NCBI RefSeq assembly: GCF_014268585.2
Contig: NZ_CP077092.1
Location: 1,488,001 to 1,552,000, forward strand
Length of the DNA stretch: 64,000 nt
Direction of reading: 5' to 3'
Source: Pseudomonas iranensis
GTDB taxonomy: Bacteria > Pseudomonadota > Gammaproteobacteria > Pseudomonadales > Pseudomonadaceae
The position numbers and the translations under genes are program-made. Numbering within the stretch: position 1 is the first letter of the stretch; every line of letters starts with the position of its first letter. This document shows, piece after piece, positions 17,441 through 26,770 of the stretch. The notes under the pieces are model-generated. The model saw only the letters and a program-made list of their open reading frames with translations, ran no database searches and had not been told where the DNA came from.

Positions 17441-18672
17441 ACTGGCGTGACCGTTTATTGCCGGCATCCTTTCGCGGTGTCGGTTTCTGGATCGACCAGG
17501 CGAAAACCCCGGTCGGGCGCAAAGGGCAGTTGCATGAATACCCGCAACGCGACCTGCCGTATTTCGAGGACCTCGGCCAGCAGGCCAAGACCCACGATCT
17601 GACCGCGTTCATCATCGGCCCCGATTGCCTGGAGCAGCGCGACAAGCTGCTCAAGGCGCTGGAGCAGGGCCGTGGCGAGCTGGTGCATCCGTGGCTTGGA
17701 CGCCTGCAAGTCAAGGTCGGCGAATGCGACATGACCCACACCCGCCAGGACGGTGGGCTGGTGACGTTTGCATTGAAGTTCTATCCCGACCAACCCCTGC
17801 CGTTTCCGACAGCCACGGTCAGCACGCAGAAAGTGCTGCTGGCCAAAGCCGACGGTCTGCTGGGTTCAGCGGTGGCGCGTTTCGAACAGGCGATGACTTT
17901 GATCAAGGCTGCGCGGATCGGCATCACCAACCTGCGCAACAGCCTCACCGGGGTTTACGAGGTGATCAAGGAGCAACTGAAACCTTTGATCGAGCAGTAC
18001 CGCCAGATCACTGAGCTGGTCAAGGCCGTGAAGGAGCTGCCCAAGGAAGTGGCGGCGGAATTCAAGGGTTTGCTCGGCGATATCAAGGAGCTGAAAGCGT
18101 TCGCCAAGGAAGGCTACCGTGGCGTGATAGCCGACGTGTCGCAGCAACTCGAAGCGATTCGCAAGGCTGATGCGCCAAAGATCACCACGGGCAGAGACAC
18201 CAATGCCGCAGCGCAGGCGATGGCCGATCTGGTGCAGGACACGATGCTGGTCAAAGTGGCGCAGTGGGTGGCGTCGATGCCGGTGGCGACCACGCCGGTG
18301 AAGCTGGCGTCGACGCCGTCGGTGGCTCAACAGTCGACGTCGCCGGTCAGCCGTCAGGAAGTCCCTGTCAGCGATGACATGCAAGCGCTGCGCGCGGCTG
18401 TGACTGCCGCCATTGATCCAATGCTGGCAAAAGCCGGACCTGCCCACTTCCAAGCCATCAACGATGTAAAGGAAGCGCTGGTGGCTCATCTCAAAGCGGT
18501 GGCGTCCTCCGGCGTGCGGCAAGTCAGCAAATCGTTTCAGGAAAGCTTTCCGGCAGTGGTCGTGGCCTACAAGCAGTTCGGCGACGCCACGCGAGTCGAA
18601 GAAGTGACTCAGCGTAACGCGATTACCCATCCCGGTTTCTCGCCCAACGATGTGAAAGTCTCGCGGGAGTGA
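17437..18672 (+). CDS. DNA circularization/baseplate protein (Mu gpN family)
   Basis: 411 residues. The N-terminal 120 residues (W-R-D-R-L-L-P-A-S-F-R-G-V-G-F ... D-L-P-Y-F-E-D-L-G) match the DNA-circularisation N-terminal family, which in Mu-like phages is a baseplate hub partner despite its name. The middle is helical with Lys/Glu-rich segments. Start overlaps the tape-measure stop by ATGA. It precedes the gpP-like hub gene as in Mu. Confidence 0.85.
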   Translation: MNWRDRLLPASFRGVGFWIDQAKTPVGRKGQLHEYPQRDLPYFEDLGQQAKTHDLTAFIIGPDCLEQRDKLLKALEQGRGELVHPWLGRLQVKVGECDMTHTRQDGGLVTFALKFYPDQPLPFPTATVSTQKVLLAKADGLLGSAVARFEQAMTLIKAARIGITNLRNSLTGVYEVIKEQLKPLIEQYRQITELVKAVKELPKEVAAEFKGLLGDIKELKAFAKEGYRGVIADVSQQLEAIRKADAPKITTGRDTNAAAQAMADLVQDTMLVKVAQWVASMPVATTPVKLASTPSVAQQSTSPVSRQEVPVSDDMQALRAAVTAAIDPMLAKAGPAHFQAINDVKEALVAHLKAVASSGVRQVSKSFQESFPAVVVAYKQFGDATRVEEVTQRNAITHPGFSPNDVKVSRE

Positions 18673-18676
18673 TGCC

Positions 18677-19720
18677 ATGAACGAGATGGACAATCACGTC
18701 ACGCTGACGGTCAACAATATGGAATACGGCGGCTGGAAAAGCGTCGAAATCACCGCTGATCTGGAGCGCCAGTTCCGCACCTTCAAGCTCGACATTACCT
18801 GGCAATGGCCGGGGCAGGCGGTGAGCAAACCGATTAAACCCGGTGACCCCTGTGAAGTGAAAATCGGCAAGGACCTGGTGCTCACCGGTTACGTGTTCAA
18901 AGCACCGATCCGCTATGACGGGCGGCAGATCAGCCTGACCATCGAAGGCAGTTCCAAGACCCAGGATCTGGTCGATTGCGCCGCTCGCAACCTGCCCAGC
19001 CAATGGCAGCAACAACCCTTGCTGACTATCGTCCGCGATCTGGCGAGCGAATATGGGCTGTCAGTGGTCAACGAAATCAGCGAAACCACACGCCTGACCA
19101 AACACACCATCGTGCCGGGTGAAACGGCATTCCAGTCGATCGACCGATTGCTGTCGCTGCTGCGGGTGTTTTCCACCGACAACGAGCTGGGCCAGTTGGT
19201 GCTGGCCAAACCCGGCAGCGGCGGACGCGCCAGCGATGCGCTGGAGCTGGGCAAGAACATCCTGTCGGCCAGTGCGCCAATGGATTTCAGCCAGGTGTTC
19301 TCCGAGTACCGGGTGATCGGCCAGCAAAAAGGCTCGGATGCGAAGAGCGGCGCGGCGGTCAGCGAAGTCGAGTCGACCGCGGCCGACCTGAGTTTCAAAC
19401 GGCGGCGCACCACGGTGATCAATGAAGGCACGCAACTGACCTTTGAGTTAGCGCAGCAGCGTGCTCTATGGGAAAGCGCGACTCGCATGGGCCGCGCGCA
19501 GACCACCACCTATAAGGTGCAGGGCTGGCGGCAGAGCAATGGCGATTTGTGGCGCCATAACACGCTGGTCAAGGTCAAGGATCCGGTGCTCGATTTCGAT
19601 GGTGACATGCTGATTTCCAAGGTCACTTATTCGCTGTCGGCGCAGGGATCGGTGACCACATTGCAAGTGGCGCCGCCGCATACCTTTGATGCCAATCCGA
19701 CTCCCCCGAAAGAAACCTGA
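18677..19720 (+). CDS. Baseplate hub protein (Mu gpP / late control D-like)
   Basis: 347 residues. N-terminal V-T-L-T-V-N-N-M-E-Y-G-G-W and repeated beta-rich hub domains (G-D-P-C-E-V-K-I-G-K-D-L-V-L-T-G-Y-V) match the gp27-like hub family that joins tube, spike and baseplate. ATG 18677 is used; ATG 18686 is a second possibility. A REP pair follows before the spike gene. Confidence 0.88.
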   Translation: MNEMDNHVTLTVNNMEYGGWKSVEITADLERQFRTFKLDITWQWPGQAVSKPIKPGDPCEVKIGKDLVLTGYVFKAPIRYDGRQISLTIEGSSKTQDLVDCAARNLPSQWQQQPLLTIVRDLASEYGLSVVNEISETTRLTKHTIVPGETAFQSIDRLLSLLRVFSTDNELGQLVLAKPGSGGRASDALELGKNILSASAPMDFSQVFSEYRVIGQQKGSDAKSGAAVSEVESTAADLSFKRRRTTVINEGTQLTFELAQQRALWESATRMGRAQTTTYKVQGWRQSNGDLWRHNTLVKVKDPVLDFDGDMLISKVTYSLSAQGSVTTLQVAPPHTFDANPTPPKET

Positions 19721-19733
19721 GCCTGACCCCGAA

Positions 19734-19826
19734 CCCTGTGGGAGCGAGCCTGCTCGCGAAAGCGTCGCCAGCCTCAACATCACAGCGCCTGACCCGCCGC
19801 GTTCGCGAGCAGGCTCGCTCCCACAC
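19734..19826. repeat. REP pair, family A
   Basis: Inverted units GTGGGAGCGAGCCTGCTCGC (from about 19738) and GCGAGCAGGCTCGCTCCCAC (to about 19824), separated by 40 bases. It sits inside the tailocin operon between hub and spike genes. Confidence 0.88.
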
Positions 19827-19862
19827 TGATCCCATTCGGGCGACTCTTTTCAAGGACACCCC

Positions 19863-20372
19863 ATGAGCCTACTGACACGCCTGCTGGCGCGCGGCACTGT
19901 CGTGCTCGCCAATTCGGCTTCGAAACTGCAATCGCTGCAAATGCGCCTCACCGCCGGTGAAATCAACGACGACCTCGAACACTTCGAGCCCTATGGTTTC
20001 ACCAGCCATCCGCTGGCGGGAGCGGAAGGGGTCGTCACCTTCATCGGCGGCGACCGGTCCCACGCCATCGCCCTGGTCATCGCCGACCGTCGCTATCGCC
20101 TGCAAGCACTCGCTGCCGGTGAAGTGGCGATCTACACCGACGAGGGCGACAAAATTCATTTCAAGCGCGGGCGGATCATCGACATCGAAACCGCCACGCT
20201 GAACATCCGCGCCAGCAGCGCGGTGAACTTCGACACACCGGTGATAAACCAGACCGGCAAGATCGTCTCCACCGGTGATCAACTGGCCGGCGGCATCAGC
20301 CAGATCAAGCACGTGCATGTTGGCGTCCAGGCCGGTAACGGTCAGACCGGCGCGCCGGCAGGAGGCCAATGA
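19863..20372 (+). CDS. Baseplate spike protein (Mu gp45 / gpV family)
   Basis: 169 residues. OB-like N-terminal domain (G-F-T-S-H-P-L-A-G-A-E-G-V) followed by a beta-helical stretch and the tip motif K-H-V-H-V-G, whose H-x-H binds an iron ion at the needle apex in Mu gp45 and P2 gpV. The trimer pierces the outer membrane of the target cell. ATG 19863 follows a short leader with AAGGAC. The end overlaps the next gene (AATGATG). Confidence 0.9.
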   Translation: MSLLTRLLARGTVVLANSASKLQSLQMRLTAGEINDDLEHFEPYGFTSHPLAGAEGVVTFIGGDRSHAIALVIADRRYRLQALAAGEVAIYTDEGDKIHFKRGRIIDIETATLNIRASSAVNFDTPVINQTGKIVSTGDQLAGGISQIKHVHVGVQAGNGQTGAPAGGQ

Positions 20373-20770
20373 TGTTCATCAGCCAGAACCTCCACGCCGC
20401 ACTGACCCGCGCGGTGCTGATCAGCCTGTTCACCTGGCGTCGCGCCGCCGATGACGATGCCCTCGATGACGAAGAACGCTTCGGCTGGTGGGGCGACAGT
20501 TTTCCCACGGTTGCCGACGATCGCATCGGCTCGCGGCTGTGGCTGTTGCGCCGGGTCAAGCTGACCCGGCAAACGCAGATGGACGCCGAGTTCTATGCCC
20601 GTGAAGCCCTGCAATGGCTACTCGACGACGGCCACTGCAGCGCCATCGACATCATCAGCGAACGCCTCGACGCCCAGCGCTTGAACCTGCGCACGGTCCT
20701 GACCCTGGCCGACGGTGAACGTCTGGACATCAACCCCGATAACAGTTGGCAGGTGATCTATGCCGTTTGA
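20369..20770 (+). CDS. Baseplate wedge protein (Mu gp46 family)
   Basis: 133 residues in the phage GP46 family pattern: F-G-W-W-G-D-S-F-P, then I-G-S-R-L-W-L-L-R-R and Y-A-R-E-A-L-Q-W-L-L. The family is related to gp25-type wedge proteins that trigger sheath contraction. Two possible ATGs at 20369 and 20372 overlap the spike stop. The end overlaps the gp47-like gene by 11 bases. Confidence 0.85.
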   Translation: MMFISQNLHAALTRAVLISLFTWRRAADDDALDDEERFGWWGDSFPTVADDRIGSRLWLLRRVKLTRQTQMDAEFYAREALQWLLDDGHCSAIDIISERLDAQRLNLRTVLTLADGERLDINPDNSWQVIYAV

Positions 20771-21806
20771 AACCCCTTCGCTGCCGGTGCTGATCAAGCG
20801 CACCCAAAGCGACCTGGCCGGCGATTCGCTGCGCCAGTCCGATGCGCAAGTGCTCGCCCGCACCCTCGGCGGCGCCGCTTATGGTCTGTACGGTTATCTC
20901 GACTGGATTGCCGAGCAGATCCTGCCCGACAAAGCCGATGAGTCAACCCTGGAACGCATCGCCGCGCTGCGCCTGAATCAGCCGCGCAAAGCTGCGCAAG
21001 TGGCTACCGGCAGCGTCAGTTTTACCGCCACTGCCGGCGCGGTGCTCGACGTCGACACGCTGCTGCAAGCGAACGATGGCCGCACCTACAAAGTCACCGC
21101 CGCGCGCACCACGGTCAATGGCAGCAACAACACCACAATTGCCGCGTTGGAGGCCGGCAGCCTCGGCAACGCTGACGCCGGTCTGACGCTGACCCCGGTG
21201 CAGCCGATTGCCGGGATTGTCGGCAACAGCTTCGTGGTGCTGGCGCCGGGCCTCAGCGGCGGTGTGGCGCGGGAAAGCCTCGAATCGCTGCGCTCGCGGG
21301 TGATTCGTTCCTATCGGGTGATTCCTCACGGAGGCGCGGCCAGCGACTACGAAACCTGGGCACTGGAAGTGCCGGGCGTGACGCGGGCGTGGTGCCGTGG
21401 TGGCTTGCTCGGCCCGGGCACCGTAACCGTGTTCATCATGCGCGACGATGATCCGCAACCGGTGCCGAACGATGAACAGTTGGCGGAGGTTCAGGAGTAC
21501 ATCGAACCGCTGCGTCCGGTGACCGCGGAAGTGCACGTGCAGCGACCGGTTCAGGTGCCGGTGGTGTATCGCTTCAAGAGCGTCAATCCGGACACCACCG
21601 CCGTGCGCGCCGCCGTCGAAGCGCAGTTGCGCGATCTGCACAACCGCGAGGCTGACCTCGGCGTGCCGCTGCTGATCAGCCATATCCGCGAAGCGATCAG
21701 CAGCGCCGGCGGCGAATACGATCACACGCTCACTGCTCCAGCCGCTGACGTGCCGGCCGGGCAGAGCGAACTGCTGACCTTCGGAGGCTGCGTATGGGGG
21801 GCATAA
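20760..21806 (+). CDS. Baseplate J-like protein (Mu gp47 family)
   Basis: 348 residues, normal length. Conserved blocks D-S-L-R-Q-S-D-A, the beta-rich centre with V-P-G-V-T-R-A-W and the C-terminal half with V-P-L-L-I-S-H-I-R-E-A-I match baseplate protein J, a wedge component that links hub to fibres. It overlaps both neighbours. Confidence 0.9.
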   Translation: MPFETPSLPVLIKRTQSDLAGDSLRQSDAQVLARTLGGAAYGLYGYLDWIAEQILPDKADESTLERIAALRLNQPRKAAQVATGSVSFTATAGAVLDVDTLLQANDGRTYKVTAARTTVNGSNNTTIAALEAGSLGNADAGLTLTPVQPIAGIVGNSFVVLAPGLSGGVARESLESLRSRVIRSYRVIPHGGAASDYETWALEVPGVTRAWCRGGLLGPGTVTVFIMRDDDPQPVPNDEQLAEVQEYIEPLRPVTAEVHVQRPVQVPVVYRFKSVNPDTTAVRAAVEAQLRDLHNREADLGVPLLISHIREAISSAGGEYDHTLTAPAADVPAGQSELLTFGGCVWGA

Positions 21807-22393
21807 GAACCGCCGCGCAATACCAGGCGCAGTTGCGCGCCTTGCTGCCCAGTGGCCCGGCATGGGATCCGGAACGCGTGCCGGAACTCGAAGAAGTGTT
21901 GCAAGGCGTCGCCGTCGAACTGGCTCGTCTGGATGCGCGCGCCGCCGACCTGCTCAACGAAATGGACCCGGCCGGCGTCAGCGAACTGGTGCCGGACTGG
22001 GAACGCGTCATGCAATTGCCCGACCCGTGCCTGGGCACCACGCCACTGTTCGACGACCGCCGCCTCGCCGTACGCCGCCGCCTGCTCGCGGTCGGCAGCC
22101 AGGCTGTCGGCTATTACCTCGACATCGCCAAAAGCCAGGGTTACCCCAACGCCAGCATCACCGAACACGAAGCCCCACGCATGGGCCGCGCCCGGTTTGG
22201 TTCGGCGCACTGGGGCACCTGGGAAGCGCAATTCATGTGGACGCTCAACACCGGCGGCCGCCTGCTGCTCGGTCGGCGTTACGGTGCGAGCTACTGGGGC
22301 GAGCGCTTCGGCGTAAACCCGGGCTCGGCGCTGGAATGCCTGATCCACCGCAGTGCGCCGGCGCATACCAAGGTGCATATCAATTATGACTAG
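21794..22393 (+). CDS. Baseplate/tail protein (Mu gp48, DUF2313 family)
   Basis: 199 residues. N-terminal Y-Q-A-Q-L-R-A-L-L-P-S-G-P-A-W and the segment D-P-A-G-V-S-E-L-V-P-D-W-E-R match DUF2313 (YmfQ/gp48), which connects the baseplate with tail fibres. The start overlaps gp47 by 13 bases. The fibre modules begin 13 bases after its stop. Confidence 0.85.
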   Translation: MGGIRTAAQYQAQLRALLPSGPAWDPERVPELEEVLQGVAVELARLDARAADLLNEMDPAGVSELVPDWERVMQLPDPCLGTTPLFDDRRLAVRRRLLAVGSQAVGYYLDIAKSQGYPNASITEHEAPRMGRARFGSAHWGTWEAQFMWTLNTGGRLLLGRRYGASYWGERFGVNPGSALECLIHRSAPAHTKVHINYD

Positions 22394-22406
22394 GGAGGAA
22401 TGAGGG

Positions 22407-23564
22407 ATGGATTATCCGAAGAGTGTGCCCAGTGCCGGGCTGGTCAATGGGAAGTTTGTTGATGAGAACCCGTTGATGGGGACACCGGGGTCGTTGATCC
22501 CGGCGGACTGGGGTAACGGAGTTACGCAGGAAATTCTCAACGTGATCAAGGCGGCGGACCTGACGCCGGACGAGAAGAAATACGATCAGTTGTTGCAAGC
22601 GATCCAATCGGTGACGGCCAAGGGCTGGAACCAGGATCTGGCGCTGCCGTTGGCTGCTTTGCCTTTACCTACAGTTGCCACCGCCGATGCACGTCTGCCG
22701 GTCAGTCCGGCTGCGGCCTCAACCAGTGGCGGCCGGGTTTCGATCGCAGCGGGAACCTTTATCAGTCTCGGCCAGGAAGTAGTGGCCGGCCAACTCGGAC
22801 GCTCGCGCACCTTTGTGACGGCGGCGTGGAGCAGTGCGGACCTGCTGCCCAGCAGCCATTACTTTCTGCGAGCGCAAGTTATCGCTGGGGTACTCACGTT
22901 CTACACCCAACGCGGTGGCATTCATGACGTCGTGCCTGACTCGCTCAAAGGAATGGTCAACGGCGCTGCCGGCGGCGGTTTTCAGTCCACGCCTCTGGAC
23001 ATGTGTCTGGCGTGGGTGATAACCGGAGCACCGGGTTCGGTGCCGGTTTTGCGGACCATATACAACCGCGCACGATTGACTTGGACGCAAACGGTGAATG
23101 GCACAGGGGCGATATTTTTACCGCTCGACCCGCATGCGCGTGCGGCACGACTAGTCGCCGGTAACCCAACGCCATCGTCCACGGCGGTCACCTCAGTCGC
23201 CTTTCCGTCCACCGGGTGGGCAGGGGGCAACTACTGCTTCCTGTCGCCGATCCTGACAGGCAGTTCTAACAACCCGGGAGGGTGGAACCCGGCAACGGTT
23301 TCCCCGTGCGTACTGTTCACCAACAACATCGTCAATGACGTCACGGTTTCGACGTTGGCGGCCAGCTTCGACCACGCCAATTTGCGCTCACTGTGGCAGT
23401 GCTATCAGGCCGAACACAACCTGGGCCAATCGAATGCCGACAGCGATGAGTTATTGCTGAGCATGGGCATCAAAACCCATCCAATCACTGATTACAGTGT
23501 GGGCATTGCCATCAACTTTTCCGACGCGGTGAACGTGCAATTCTCGTGGGAGCTTATTCGATGA
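22407..23564 (+). CDS. Tail fibre protein 1
   Basis: 385 residues. The N-terminal baseplate-attachment domain (M-D-Y-P-K-S-V-P-S-A-G-L-V-N-G-K-F-V-D-E, then G-S-L-I-P-A-D-W-G-N-G-V-T-Q-E-I-L) is shared with fibres 2 and 3. The rest is unlike them and is not a domain I recognise; it should hold the receptor-binding tip. GGGAGGA precedes ATG 22407. The stop overlaps the ATG of its presumed chaperone. Confidence 0.85.
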   Translation: MDYPKSVPSAGLVNGKFVDENPLMGTPGSLIPADWGNGVTQEILNVIKAADLTPDEKKYDQLLQAIQSVTAKGWNQDLALPLAALPLPTVATADARLPVSPAAASTSGGRVSIAAGTFISLGQEVVAGQLGRSRTFVTAAWSSADLLPSSHYFLRAQVIAGVLTFYTQRGGIHDVVPDSLKGMVNGAAGGGFQSTPLDMCLAWVITGAPGSVPVLRTIYNRARLTWTQTVNGTGAIFLPLDPHARAARLVAGNPTPSSTAVTSVAFPSTGWAGGNYCFLSPILTGSSNNPGGWNPATVSPCVLFTNNIVNDVTVSTLAASFDHANLRSLWQCYQAEHNLGQSNADSDELLLSMGIKTHPITDYSVGIAINFSDAVNVQFSWELIR

Positions 23565-24076
23565 TCGTTATTCAGGAGCTTCATCAGTGCGACGGTGAGT
23601 TGCGCCTGCCGCAACCGTCGGCTGCGCACGAGTGGGACGGGCAGAACTGGGTTTTCAATGCAGACAGGCAGATTGCACTGGATCTGCAGGAAGCCGAACG
23701 CCTTTGCGCCAAAGTCGACGCCGCCGCCGACAACGCTCGCAACGCACTGGCTGGTGATCCACTCAAGGCCATGGAGTACGCACAGGCAGCCGCAGACGCT
23801 CAGGCTTTCAGCGACGCCGGATACCCGAAAAAGGAAGTGCCACTTTCGGTCGCAGCGTGGGTTGCCAAAGGGCGCAGCGCCAAACAGGCCGCCGAGCAAA
23901 TTCTGAGCAAGGCGGAGCAGTTGACTGCGCATTTGCTCACGCTGCGCACTTTGCGCCTGAAAGCCAAGGCGCAGATTCGCGCACAGGCTGGCAAGGGCAA
24001 GGTCGATTTGGCGCGTGGCGCGGCAGACGATGCGTTGATCGGGATTCGTGACCTGATCAACGGTATATCCAGCTAG
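23561..24076 (+). CDS. Tail fibre assembly protein 1
   Basis: 171 residues starting at ATG 23561 (ATGA overlap with fibre 1); an upstream GTG at 23546 is inside the fibre gene. The pattern of an N-terminal E-W-D-G-Q-N-W-V followed by a long helical C-terminal half (Ala/Lys/Leu rich) fits phage tail fibre assembly proteins, which help fibre trimers fold. The position after the fibre supports this. Confidence 0.7.
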   Translation: MIVIQELHQCDGELRLPQPSAAHEWDGQNWVFNADRQIALDLQEAERLCAKVDAAADNARNALAGDPLKAMEYAQAAADAQAFSDAGYPKKEVPLSVAAWVAKGRSAKQAAEQILSKAEQLTAHLLTLRTLRLKAKAQIRAQAGKGKVDLARGAADDALIGIRDLINGISS

Positions 24077-24198
24077 GCAACAAGGTCCATTTCTACGTCA
24101 CCGACGCCACGCGATATGGGCTTGTTTAGTTTGTACATCATTTGGCCAGTGGCGCCGCGCGACCGCAAGGATCGAAGTCATCGTTAAGGAAAAAGACA

Positions 24199-25092
24199 AT
24201 GGATTATCCAATCAGTGTGCCAAGCGCAGGCTTGGTCAATGGCATGTTTGTTGATGAGGACGCGCTCGCGGGCACACCCGGCTCGTTGATTCCCGCGAGT
24301 TGGGGCAACGGCGTGACGCAGGAAATTCTCGGCGTTGTGCGGGCCGCTGGAATGACACCGACCGAGACTTCAAATACACAAATGCTCGACGCGCTACGTA
24401 GCTCGCAGCTCTTCAAAACCCCGGCGCAATTCGATTTCAGCCGTTCAGTGGCTACGGCCGAGTTCGTGCAGCGTGCACTGGGCAATCACGCAGGGTCTCG
24501 CGACATCGCAGCCACGGCGCAACTTTCTTTTGCGGATGTGGGATGGGCGATCGGCCTGGGCGGAAACTCGGCCTATACCGTGTCTTTGCCAGACATCAAG
24601 TCAGTTCCCAATGGCGCAACGTTCACGCTGCATTGCCGTAGCAACGCCCCGGTCACTATTGCCTGTACAGGCATTGCGAAAATAAGCCCGCAAGGAGCTG
24701 AACTGACCTCGATTGTCATGAACAGTGGTGAGAGCGCCACTGTCGTCAGGGAAAACGGAGTCTGGGCAGTCCACGGCACCGCGAGTCTCAAATATGCCGC
24801 GCTGTTTTCAGGGTTGACTGCTAACCCCGGGTATCAGAAGCACGCCAGTGGGAACATAGATCAATGGGGAACCGGCATTACGGATGCCAACGGTGAAATG
24901 TGGGTCAATTTCCCGGTTTCCTTCCCGAATGGGTTTTTCTCATGTGTCGCCAACCACGCTGGTGGCGAAGCGGCCATCGTGATTGTTGTCGGAGGCACCG
25001 CCACCAAGCAAGGCGTTCGCTTGAAAGTGCGCAACGCGGTCAACCAGCCTGGCGCTGGCTGGACCGTGTTTTATTTTGCCAAGGGTTATTGA
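24199..25092 (+). CDS. Tail fibre protein 2
   Basis: 297 residues from ATG 24199 (AAGGA upstream). The N-terminal domain is closely similar to fibre 1. The C-terminal about 90 residues (G-Y-Q-K-H-A-S-G-N-I-D-Q-W-G-T, then V-N-F-P-V-S-F-P-N-G-F-F) match the gp53-like C-terminal receptor domain common in tail fibres. The 122-base gap before it (24077-24198) shows no gene. It lacks much of the shaft seen in long fibres, so it is short for an R-type fibre. Confidence 0.87.
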   Translation: MDYPISVPSAGLVNGMFVDEDALAGTPGSLIPASWGNGVTQEILGVVRAAGMTPTETSNTQMLDALRSSQLFKTPAQFDFSRSVATAEFVQRALGNHAGSRDIAATAQLSFADVGWAIGLGGNSAYTVSLPDIKSVPNGATFTLHCRSNAPVTIACTGIAKISPQGAELTSIVMNSGESATVVRENGVWAVHGTASLKYAALFSGLTANPGYQKHASGNIDQWGTGITDANGEMWVNFPVSFPNGFFSCVANHAGGEAAIVIVVGGTATKQGVRLKVRNAVNQPGAGWTVFYFAKGY

Positions 25093-25539
25093 ATGAATAC
25101 TACCAACGTGCTTTTCAGCGCCGGTACGCGAGGCGTGTATGTACCGGGTATCAATTCGTCGGACATTCCTGACGATGTCATCGAAATTCCCCAAGCCTAT
25201 TGGATCTCGCTGCTGCAGCAACTGTCGGTCACCGCGAAAGTTATTGGCGTGCATGCTGAAAGCGGTTATCCGGTCCTGGTCGATCCACCGCCTCCTTCGG
25301 CAGAGGCGGCCGCAGGCTTCGAGCGCACTTGGCGCAACGCCCAGCTTGCCGCCACTGACGGCCTGGTCGCACGCGACCGTGATGAACTGGAGGACGGCGG
25401 CGGCACAACATTGACCACTGAACAATATGCCGAACTGCAAACTTATCGACGGGCGTTGCGCGAGTGGCCGCAAGGCTCATTCTTCCCGTCCAGCGCGCAT
25501 CGGCCGGTGGCACCGAGCTGGCTGTCTGCTGCGCTTTAA
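25093..25539 (+). CDS. Tail fibre assembly protein 2
   Basis: 148 residues starting directly after the fibre 2 stop (TGAATG). It contains I-P-Q-A-Y-W-I-S-L-L-Q-Q-L, P-P-P-P-S-A-E-A-A-A and the C-terminal E-L-Q-T-Y-R-R-A-L-R-E-W-P, a typical tail fibre assembly/caudovirales chaperone C-terminus. Presumed cognate chaperone of fibre 2. Confidence 0.82.
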   Translation: MNTTNVLFSAGTRGVYVPGINSSDIPDDVIEIPQAYWISLLQQLSVTAKVIGVHAESGYPVLVDPPPPSAEAAAGFERTWRNAQLAATDGLVARDRDELEDGGGTTLTTEQYAELQTYRRALREWPQGSFFPSSAHRPVAPSWLSAAL

Positions 25540-25556
25540 ATCATCAGGAACGTGAT

Positions 25557-26759
25557 ATGGATTATCCGAAAAGCATTCCGGGCTCAGGTCTGGAAAACGG
25601 CAGATTTGTCGACGAAGACCCGATTGAAGGAAAGCCTGGGTCACTGATTCCGGCGAGTTGGGGGAACAGTGTTACCGAGGAAATACTCAATGCAATCACG
25701 GCTGCCGGCCTGACACCTGATGAAAATCAGACCCATCAATTGGCCCAGGCCATTCGACAGTTGTCCAGACCTGATCCGCTGCAAGCGTTTCCGGTGCAGG
25801 TCTATCGCAAGAATCTGTTGATCAATGGCGATTTCCGAATCTGGCAGCGTGGTGCGAGCAATCAGGCGCCAAATGTCGGCGGGTACGTGGCTGATCGTTT
25901 CCGTTGTGACTGGAACGGAAACGCCGGAGTGAGCATCACACGGCAAAATTTTGCTCTCGGGCAAGGCGAGGTCTCTGATGAGCCGGCCTGTTTCCTGCGC
26001 TGGCAGCAAACGTCCGCAGGGGCGGGAGCTACCGTTCACAAAATTTCCCAGAATATAGAGTCGGTCAGAACGCTCGCCGGAAAAACGGCAACGCTGACGT
26101 TTTGGGCTCGATCCGATGCCGTACGGCCTTTGCAAATAACAATTGCGCAGCAATTCGGGGTGGGTGGATCGGCAGCCGTTGGGAAATTGATTGATACGTT
26201 TCAACTGAACACAGTGTGGACGCGCTACACCGCAACGTTCCAGGTGCCTGCCATTGCAGGGAAAATGCAAGGCAGCGGCGACTGTCTGACATTGGCGTTC
26301 GATCTGCCTCTCGACGTGCTGCAAACGGTCGATCTGACACAGGTCCAATTGGAGGAGGGGCCTGTATCCACGCCCTTTGAACTTCGTCCCTTAGCGCAGG
26401 AGCTGGCGTTATGTCAGCGCTATTACGAAAAGTCATTTGCTTCCGGGTTGCCGGTTAAAGCCAATAATGGCACCAATACCTGTATCTCGACGTTTACTCA
26501 GGTCCCGGCAGGAAATACCGGCCAATACGGGATGACGATCGGCTTTCTGGTTCAGAAAAGGGTTCAACCGACGGTTACTGCCTATAGCCCGGCGGACAGC
26601 AGTAATCAGGTCTGGAATCAAACGATCAGCAAAGCTTGCACCGGCACACTACTTCAAGGCGTAACGGATCGTAGTATTTCTTTTGCCACTGTCACGCCTG
26701 TTGGCAGCGCACCGGGGCAGACTTTGCAACTGGAATGGACAGCGGACGCTGAAATCTAG
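25557..26759 (+). CDS. Tail fibre protein 3
   Basis: 400 residues from ATG 25557 with AGGAACGTGAT upstream; the frame extends upstream into the previous gene without support. The N-terminus repeats the attachment domain (M-D-Y-P-K-S-I-P-G-S-G-L-E-N-G). From residue about 82 it has N-L-L-I-N-G-D-F-R-I-W-Q-R-G, the start of a carbohydrate-binding-like beta-sandwich found in phage fibres, and V-Q-L-E-E-G-P-V-S-T-P-F-E, a usual close of that domain. It is more AT-rich than fibre 1, suggesting recent exchange. Confidence 0.87.
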   Translation: MDYPKSIPGSGLENGRFVDEDPIEGKPGSLIPASWGNSVTEEILNAITAAGLTPDENQTHQLAQAIRQLSRPDPLQAFPVQVYRKNLLINGDFRIWQRGASNQAPNVGGYVADRFRCDWNGNAGVSITRQNFALGQGEVSDEPACFLRWQQTSAGAGATVHKISQNIESVRTLAGKTATLTFWARSDAVRPLQITIAQQFGVGGSAAVGKLIDTFQLNTVWTRYTATFQVPAIAGKMQGSGDCLTLAFDLPLDVLQTVDLTQVQLEEGPVSTPFELRPLAQELALCQRYYEKSFASGLPVKANNGTNTCISTFTQVPAGNTGQYGMTIGFLVQKRVQPTVTAYSPADSSNQVWNQTISKACTGTLLQGVTDRSISFATVTPVGSAPGQTLQLEWTADAEI

Positions 26760-26770
26760 GAGCGACACTC